Shown here one piece after another: positions 58,767 to 64,000 of a stretch of DNA of 64,000 nucleotides (within the stretch, counting starts at the first letter, position 1; each line of letters opens with the position of its first letter). The stretch comes from Planctomycetota bacterium. GTDB taxonomy: Bacteria > Planctomycetota > B15-G4 > SIAN01. Made by a program: the position numbers and the translations under genes. The DNA lies in contig JAEUIC010000005.1 of the NCBI GenBank assembly GCA_016795285.1, positions 434,001-498,000 of the forward strand. The letters are read 5' to 3'. A model generated the notes under the pieces. It saw only the letters and a list, made by a program, of their open reading frames with translations. It was not told the DNA's origin and ran no database searches.

Positions 58767-61318
58767 GCGGCGACGGGCGCGCGACGGTGGCGGCCGCCGC
58801 CGCGCTGCTCGCGACGCTGCTCCTCCTCGCCCGCTGCGACGACGCGCGGCCGCCCTCCGCGGTCGACGCGGTCGTCCGGCTCGGCGAGCAGGGCCACGCG
58901 ACCGTGCAGTCGAGCTGGCGCAACGCCGACGCCTACCCCGAGAACGGCCTCACGCCGCTCTTCGCGCGCAGCTTCGAGCAGGAGGCCGAGTGCGACGGCG
59001 TCGTCACGCCGATCCGCCGCACCACCGGCACGCCGTCGCCGAAGGTGGCGCGCTCCGAAGCGGCCGCCGCGCGCGGCCAAGCGGGCATGCGCTTCGAGAC
59101 GGCGAGCGGTGCGCTGCTCTGGTGGCTGCCCGTGCGCCCCGACACGCCCTACGTCGCGCGCGTCCGCGCCCGCCGACCGCCGATCGCGTCGGGCACCTTG
59201 CCCGTGCGCGCCGGCGAGCTCGCGATCGTCGAGTTCTTCCGCCCGCAGCAGGGGCGCCTGCAGGAGGGGCGCACGCTCGCCGAGCTCGAGCCGCAGCTCG
59301 GCAAGCCGATCGCCGAGCATCGCGCCGCCGCCGACGAGGAGGGGGCGTTCGGCGACGCGCGCATCCGCTTCACCACCAGCGCCCGCACCAACAGCGTGCT
59401 GCTGCTCTTGTTCGGCGGCGCTCCCGCCGACGTCGCCGCCGCGCTGCCGAGCGACGCGTCGCGCATCGACGGCGCCATCGACTTCGACGAACTCGCCCTC
59501 TTCGAGCTGCCGCTGATCCGCGTGCTGCCGCCGCTGCCGCCCGCCGCGCGCCGCTCGGGCAGCGAGTGGGAGCGCGACGTGACGATCGGCGGCGAGACGA
59601 GGAACGCGTTGATCGCGCCGCCGCCCGCGCAAGTGCGCGTGCCGTGCACGCTGCCGAACGGCCGTTTCCGCCTCGCCTTCGGCTACGGCGTCGCCGAGGA
59701 GGCGCGCCCCTCGGCCGGCCGCACCGAGGTGCGCTTCGAGGCGCGCCTCGAGACAGCTTCGGCGACGCTGCCGATCGCGCTGCCATCGGCGACGCTGGCG
59801 CCGCGCGCGCGCGCCGCCGACGCCGGCTGGCACGACGTCACCTTCGACGGCGTCGGGCGCGGCGAGAAGGCGACGCTGGTCATCGCCACCTCGACCGCGC
59901 GCGGCCTGCCGAGCGAGGAGCTCGCCGCCGTCTCGCTGCCGCTGCTCCTCCCCGGAGCGCGCCCGTCCGGCGCGGGCAAGAACGTCGTGCTGATCAGCGT
60001 CGACACGCTGCGCCCCGATCGGCTCGGCGCGTACGGCGCGAAGCGGCCGGACGGCCTCGCGCAGAGCCCCGCCATCGACGCGCTCGCCGCGCAGGGAGTC
60101 GTCTTCGAGGAGGCGCGCGCGCAGTCGCCCTACACGCTCCCCTCGCACGCGACGCTCTTCACCGGCCTCCACCCGACGCTGCACGGCGTCGAACGGTTCG
60201 ACTCGACGCTGGCGCCCGACGCGTGCGTCCGGCTGATCGACCGCTTCCGCGAGGCGGGCTACGTCTCGGCCGCCTTCACCGGCGGCGGCTTCCTCTCGCC
60301 GGTCTACGGCCTCTGGCGCGGCTTCGACCGCTGGACGACGCTCGACCCGTTCCTCCACGCGCAGGAGCCGTTGCGCCAGCTCGTGCCGCGCCCCGGCGAG
60401 CCGCTGCTGAACGCCGCCTGCTGGCAGCGCACCGGCCACGCGGCGCTGCGCGACTGGCTGGCAGCGCAGCGCACCGTCCCCTTCTTCCTCTTCCTCCACA
60501 CCTACGCGGTGCACAACTACCGGCCGCCCGCCGAGTTCTGCGAGCGGTTCGGCGTGACGCGCGATGCGGCGAAGTTCGACCCGCTCGCGGAGAGCGACGA
60601 GCGGACGCCGTCGCCGGCCGAGCTGCCCGACCTGCGCAACCGCTACGACGCCTCGATCGCCGCCGCCGACGCGGAGATCGGCCGCTTCCTCGCGCTGCTC
60701 GACGAGCTCGACCTCGCGCGCGACACGATCGTCGTGCTCCTCTCCGACCACGGCGAGGAGTTCCTCGAGCACGGCGGCTTCGGCCACGGACGCACCCTCT
60801 ACGACGAGGTGCTGCGCGTGCCGCTGATCGTCCGCGCGCCCGGCCTCGCGCCGCGCCGCGAGGCGACGCGCGTGACGCTCGCCGACGTCGCGCCGACCTT
60901 GCTGTCGCTGTGCGGACTGCCGGCGCTGCCGGCCGCGAGCGGTCGCGCGCTGCTGCCCGAGCCGGCCGAGCCGACCGGCCCCTTCAGCGCCGCCGTGGAC
61001 GAGATCCACCTCGGCGAGCTGCGCGCGCTCGAGGTGGGCGGCGTGAAGCTGATCGAGATGAGCCGCTACTCGCCGATCCGCCCGCGACTGCCGAGCTTCG
61101 CATTGCACGCGCTCGCCGCCGACCCGCGCGAGCGGAGCAACCTCGCCCGCTACGACGAGCGCGGCGCGCTGCTCCCCGACGAGCAGCAGCCGCAAGGCTT
61201 CCGCGAGCTGCGCGACCTCCTCGACGCCCACTTCCGCGACCTGCAGCGCCTGCGCCTGCCCGACGCCGCGATCCCCGGCGGCCTACGCAGCCCCGACCTC
61301 GACGCGCTCGGCTACTGA
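58748..61318 (+). CDS. Sulfatase-fold (alkaline-phosphatase superfamily) exported protein with Thr at the nucleophile position
   Basis: The 856-residue protein has an N-terminal hydrophobic export signal (VAAAAALLATLLLLARCDDA), then about 380 residues of beta-rich sequence without a recognised family. A C-terminal alkaline-phosphatase/sulfatase domain (412-810) shows NVVLISVDTLRPDRLGAYG (metal-binding Asp), SPYTLPSHATLFTG, FLFLHTYAVHNYRPP, VVLLSDHGEEFLEHGGFGHGRTLYDEV and RVPLIVRAPGL. Canonical sulfatases have C/S-x-P-x-R at the active site; here the segment is Thr463-Leu-Pro-Ser-His, so formylglycine formation is impossible. A Thr nucleophile occurs in phosphotransferase relatives such as LTA synthase. 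The ATG is inside the end of polA, after GAGGGGG. It is not assignable to a substrate. Confidence 0.85.
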   Translation: MARRPLSGDGRATVAAAAALLATLLLLARCDDARPPSAVDAVVRLGEQGHATVQSSWRNADAYPENGLTPLFARSFEQEAECDGVVTPIRRTTGTPSPKVARSEAAAARGQAGMRFETASGALLWWLPVRPDTPYVARVRARRPPIASGTLPVRAGELAIVEFFRPQQGRLQEGRTLAELEPQLGKPIAEHRAAADEEGAFGDARIRFTTSARTNSVLLLLFGGAPADVAAALPSDASRIDGAIDFDELALFELPLIRVLPPLPPAARRSGSEWERDVTIGGETRNALIAPPPAQVRVPCTLPNGRFRLAFGYGVAEEARPSAGRTEVRFEARLETASATLPIALPSATLAPRARAADAGWHDVTFDGVGRGEKATLVIATSTARGLPSEELAAVSLPLLLPGARPSGAGKNVVLISVDTLRPDRLGAYGAKRPDGLAQSPAIDALAAQGVVFEEARAQSPYTLPSHATLFTGLHPTLHGVERFDSTLAPDACVRLIDRFREAGYVSAAFTGGGFLSPVYGLWRGFDRWTTLDPFLHAQEPLRQLVPRPGEPLLNAACWQRTGHAALRDWLAAQRTVPFFLFLHTYAVHNYRPPAEFCERFGVTRDAAKFDPLAESDERTPSPAELPDLRNRYDASIAAADAEIGRFLALLDELDLARDTIVVLLSDHGEEFLEHGGFGHGRTLYDEVLRVPLIVRAPGLAPRREATRVTLADVAPTLLSLCGLPALPAASGRALLPEPAEPTGPFSAAVDEIHLGELRALEVGGVKLIEMSRYSPIRPRLPSFALHALAADPRERSNLARYDERGALLPDEQQPQGFRELRDLLDAHFRDLQRLRLPDAAIPGGLRSPDLDALGY

Positions 61319-61510
61319 GGCGAGCGCCGAGGCGATCAGGGGGGACGCAGCGGCGCCGGCGCGGGCGCCAATTCCCGAGGCAACTCCTCTCCGAAGGCGC
61401 GCGCTCTCCTGGAGCCTGCCCTTCGCCTATCCACCTACGGGCACCACGCGGCCAAGCACCTGCAGGTCACCGATGAAGGCGTGCGACGTCGTCCATCCCG
61501 GCGCTGACGA

Positions 61511-61525
61511 TTCAAGTCGCTTGAA
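61511..61525. promoter_or_regulatory. Inverted repeat, possible operator upstream of the methyltransferase
   Basis: TTCAAG (61511-61516) and CTTGAA (61520-61525) form a perfect 6-bp inverted repeat with a 3-bp spacer, about 60 bases before the methyltransferase start. Such sites in restriction-modification loci often bind a regulator or the methyltransferase itself. No regulator gene is visible here. Confidence 0.35.
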
Positions 61526-61585
61526 CTCCGAGATTGATCGGGCCGCGCCTCCGACGGAACATCCAATCAGGAATCAGGGGGGATC

Positions 61586-62755
61586 ATGCGCACGGCTGGA
61601 CTGTTCGCGGGCATCGGCGGCTTCGAGATCGGGCTCGCGAGGGCGGGCCACGAGACCGAATTGCTCTGCGAGATCGAGCCTGCCGCGAAGGCGGTTCTCG
61701 AGGCGCGCTTCCCGGCCGTCCCGAGCTACGTGAACGACGTGACCACTCTCGCGCGAATCCCACGTACGATCGACCTCATCGTCGCCGGCTTCCCCTGCAT
61801 CAACCTCTCGCTCGCGGGCGGGAAGGCTGGGATCGAGGGCAAGCAGTCCTCGCTCGTCCAGCACGTCTTCCGGCTTCTCGAAGGCCGGCGCGTTCCGAAC
61901 GTGGTGATCGAGAACGTCCCGTTCATGCTGCACCTCGACAAGGGCGAGGGGCTCCGCGTCATCTTGCGAACGCTGGAGCGGCTGAAGTACCGATGGGCCT
62001 ATCGAGTGGTCGATGCTCTCGGCTTCGGGCGGCCTCAACGACGCGAAAGAGTGTTCATCGTCGCATCCCGCGAGCTCGATCCCCGAGATGTCCTTTTCGC
62101 AGACAACTTCGGGCAGCCGCCTCCGACACCGCTCACGAAGAAGCGAGCCAGCGGGTTCTATTGGACCGAAGGCATCCGAGGCCTCGGGTGGGCACAGGAG
62201 GCCGTCCCCACGCTGAAAGGCGGATCGACAATCGGCATCCCCTCGCCCCCGGCGATCTGGGTCGCCGGGGTCGGCGCATTCACCCCCGACATCAGGGACG
62301 CAGAGCGGATGCAGGGCTTCGATCCTGACTGGACGAAGCCCGCCGAGACCGTCGCCAGATCCGGGCATCGTTGGAAGCTCGTGGGGAACGCCGTTTCCAC
62401 GCTCGTCGCGACTTGGCTCGGCAGGAGGCTCGCTTCCCCCGGGAGATACGAGCCAGCGCTCGACCTTCCCCTCGTCGAGGGTCGCACCCTCCCGATCGCC
62501 GGCTGGTCGACAGGTCATGGTGCGCACGCGGCCGTGTCGATCACGAAATGGGCGGCGCAGGTAGCGCGACCACCCCTGATGAAGTGGCTCGAGTTCCCGC
62601 CTCGCAAGTTGTCGTTCAAGGCGACGCGCGGATTCTTGGAGCGATCCATGCGATCGAGGCTGCGATTCGAGGACGGATTCCTCGACGACCTCCGCCGCCA
62701 TGAAGATTCGATGCGGGAGCCTGAAGTCGCGACGAAGCGCGCGTCCGCATCATGA
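61586..62755 (+). CDS. DNA (cytosine-5-)-methyltransferase
   Basis: This enzyme transfers a methyl group from S-adenosylmethionine to C5 of cytosine. The 389-residue protein has motif I GLFAGIGGFEIGLARAGHE, motif IV VAGFPCINLSLAGGKAGI (Pro-Cys71 nucleophile), motif VI VVIENVPFML, motif VIII QRRERVFIVA (151-160), a target-recognition region about 165-260 and motif X LVGNAVSTLVATWL. An extra tail of about 90 residues follows. Its recognition sequence cannot be read. AGGGGGG lies just before the ATG. The downstream nuclease gene overlaps its stop (ATGA). Third codon positions are less GC-rich than in neighbouring chromosomal genes, as for an acquired island. Confidence 0.95.
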   Translation: MRTAGLFAGIGGFEIGLARAGHETELLCEIEPAAKAVLEARFPAVPSYVNDVTTLARIPRTIDLIVAGFPCINLSLAGGKAGIEGKQSSLVQHVFRLLEGRRVPNVVIENVPFMLHLDKGEGLRVILRTLERLKYRWAYRVVDALGFGRPQRRERVFIVASRELDPRDVLFADNFGQPPPTPLTKKRASGFYWTEGIRGLGWAQEAVPTLKGGSTIGIPSPPAIWVAGVGAFTPDIRDAERMQGFDPDWTKPAETVARSGHRWKLVGNAVSTLVATWLGRRLASPGRYEPALDLPLVEGRTLPIAGWSTGHGAHAAVSITKWAAQVARPPLMKWLEFPPRKLSFKATRGFLERSMRSRLRFEDGFLDDLRRHEDSMREPEVATKRASAS

Positions 62756-63552
62756 TCCCATCCGCGAAGGCTCCGTCCCGACTCGTCGATTGGTGGAGGG
62801 CGCACCGGACGGCGACGAACTTCGGCCATGAGGTTTCGTACCACTCCCGGAGCGATGCCCACTCGAAAGAGCTATGCCGCTTGGTGATGGAGGATCTCTA
62901 CGCGACGTGCGCCGCCATCCGCCGCGATGCCGATCGCGGCGCTATCGGGCATGAGATCAACCACAAGATCTTCCGCCCGAATGCCAAGGCGAAGGCGCTC
63001 GACCTCGTCATCGGGCAGCCACGGTCGCCGCTCGCGATCGGCCCCGGAGGCCTCCGACGAGCACAGGTGGTCACTCCGGGCGCACGCGTGATCTTGGAAG
63101 CGAAGGCCTGCATGACGGCGCACTCGAAGGCGCTGCCACGCCTGCACGACGAGCTCCTGTCGGCGATGCGGACGTCGATCGAGTGCACGCCGCGTGCGGT
63201 GATGTGCGGGCTCGTGGTAGTCAACATCGGCCGCAGCTTCGTATCGACCGAGAATCAGCGCAACGTCGACCCGACCGACTCAGCCACCCTCAAGCGCAAC
63301 GCCCACAATCAGCCGCGCGATGCCGCAAAGGTGATCGACCAGCTGCAGGCCACCTTGCCGATCCGCGCCGAGATCGGGGAACTCGGATTCGACTGCTTGG
63401 CGTTCATCGTCGTGGATCACGACAACGAGGTGCCGAGCGCCCATGTGACGCTCTGCGATTCGCATCCGGCACCTCCGGCGAACAGTCCGCGCGACTATGG
63501 GTCATTCCTCGTGGATGTCTGCAACCGATACCGCGAGAGATTCGGCGACTAG
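62752..63552 (+). CDS. Putative restriction endonuclease of PD-(D/E)XK type
   Basis: The 266-residue protein is encoded right after a C5-methyltransferase and before a Vsr nuclease, the position expected for the restriction partner. It contains a PD-(D/E)XK-like signature: Asp84 in KALDLVIG, then about 31 residues later Glu116-Ala-Lys118 in RVILEAKACMTAHSK, with a helix LPRLHDELLSAMRTSIE. No named restriction family is recognised. The start ATG overlaps the methyltransferase stop by four bases, so the two are translationally coupled. The inferred role is cutting unmethylated foreign DNA at the methyltransferase's target. Alternatives are a transcription regulator or a nicking enzyme. Lower GC at third positions fits recent transfer. 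Confidence 0.72.
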   Translation: MIPSAKAPSRLVDWWRAHRTATNFGHEVSYHSRSDAHSKELCRLVMEDLYATCAAIRRDADRGAIGHEINHKIFRPNAKAKALDLVIGQPRSPLAIGPGGLRRAQVVTPGARVILEAKACMTAHSKALPRLHDELLSAMRTSIECTPRAVMCGLVVVNIGRSFVSTENQRNVDPTDSATLKRNAHNQPRDAAKVIDQLQATLPIRAEIGELGFDCLAFIVVDHDNEVPSAHVTLCDSHPAPPANSPRDYGSFLVDVCNRYRERFGD

Positions 63553-63562
63553 CCTGACGCCG

Positions 63563-64000
63563 ATGGCGGATGTCATGACCAAACGTCAGCGCTCGCGGCT
63601 CATGTCCGCGGTGAAGCGACAAGGCAACCGCACCACGGAGGTTGCGCTCGCCCGGATCCTCCGAGGCCTTCGACTGCGCGGCTGGCGAAGGCAGGCGAAG
63701 TTGCCGGGAACGCCGGATTTCGTGTTCCCGATGCAGCGAGCGGCATTATTCGCGGACGGTTGCTTCTGGCACGGCTGTCCACGCCATTACTCTCGACCCG
63801 CCACCAACGCGGGGTACTGGCGATGGAAAGTCGAGGACAACCGGCGACGCGACCGAAGGGTCGCGCGTCAGTTGCGAAGGCTCGGCTGGTCGGTCTGGAG
63901 GATCCCGGAGTGCCGGATACGCGAAGGAAGGCTCCCGGCCGGGTTGATCGCGAAATTGCGAGGCGGATGGACCGATGCCCACGAAACGACCGATGTCAGA
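63563..64000 (+). CDS. vsr: Very short patch repair (Vsr) endonuclease, cut by window end
   Basis: Vsr nicks 5' of the T in T:G mismatches that arise when 5-methylcytosine deaminates, so it repairs damage caused by a cytosine methyltransferase. The frame runs from ATG 63563 to the last base without a stop (146 codons). It has TKRQRSRLMSAVKRQGNRTTE, LPGTPDFVFPMQRAALFADGC, CFWHGCPRHYSRPATNAGYW (catalytic and zinc-site region, Asp52 and His70), VEDNRRRDRRVARQLRRLGW and IPECRI. Few residues are likely missing. It is 10 bp after the nuclease stop, completing an operon of methyltransferase, nuclease and Vsr. Confidence 0.95.
   Translation, partial: MADVMTKRQRSRLMSAVKRQGNRTTEVALARILRGLRLRGWRRQAKLPGTPDFVFPMQRAALFADGCFWHGCPRHYSRPATNAGYWRWKVEDNRRRDRRVARQLRRLGWSVWRIPECRIREGRLPAGLIAKLRGGWTDAHETTDVR

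Noticed and set aside
58748..61318. Classical formylglycine sulfatase or lipoprotein assignment
   Set aside because: The C/S-x-P-x-R signature is absent (Thr-Leu-Pro-Ser-His) and the lipobox candidate LLARC has Arg before Cys, which does not fit.

Overview
This is a very GC-rich stretch (estimated by eye at about 70% G+C) of a diderm bacterial chromosome, gene-dense and mostly housekeeping. LPS biosynthesis (waaA), lipoprotein signal peptidase, a type II secretion operon, many secreted proteins of unknown function, a C-x-x-C zinc-ribbon membrane protein, a dockerin-like Ca-loop protein and a sulfatase-fold protein together suggest a high-GC Planctomycetota lineage. This is an inference; Myxococcota or a related deltaproteobacterial group remains possible. 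No rRNA, tRNA, CRISPR array, transposase or plasmid function was seen.

Layout. 1-5.2 kb: ABC ATPase (cut by the window edge), dnaK, a soluble sensor kinase, and divergently a fusion of a TsaC/Sua5 domain with a low-molecular-weight phosphatase domain. 5.4-6.3 kb: rpsU and a PTS EIIA-type protein. 6.4-15.4 kb: a type II secretion operon gspD-E-F-G-H-I-J. 15.5-22.9 kb: serS, a large secreted TPR-like protein, rhomboid protease, folD, polyprenyl synthase, mobA-like gene and tatA. 23-27.3 kb: a TCA-cycle operon icd-mdh-sucC-sucD. 27.5-31.8 kb: a secreted protein, a lone prepilin-like protein, metK and waaA. 31.8-39.1 kb: a minus-strand run dksA/traR-like, lspA, pyrD, response regulator and secA. 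39.2-44 kb: xer recombinase, uvrC and uvrB. 44.1-51 kb: envelope or secreted proteins of unknown function. 51-55.5 kb: epmA-like, asnS and small membrane or zinc proteins. 56-61.3 kb: polA overlapped by a sulfatase-fold gene. 61.6-64 kb: a compact restriction-modification island (C5-cytosine methyltransferase, putative PD-(D/E)XK nuclease, Vsr endonuclease cut by the window end) whose third-codon positions are visibly less GC-rich, consistent with acquisition.

Features most worth attention: the TsaC-phosphatase fusion with an arginine-phosphatase-like signature; a DksA-type zinc finger on a histone-H1-like Lys/Ala/Pro tail; FolD with the catalytic Lys replaced by Gln; an isocitrate dehydrogenase of the small NAD-type size carrying the Lys-Tyr pair typical of NADP enzymes; a SecA with an insertion of about 85 residues; a sulfatase-fold protein with Thr in place of the nucleophile; the unrecognised nuclease of the restriction island; and a recurrent promoter context (TTG box, 16-17 bp, then TANNNT followed mostly by CC) in front of at least six genes.
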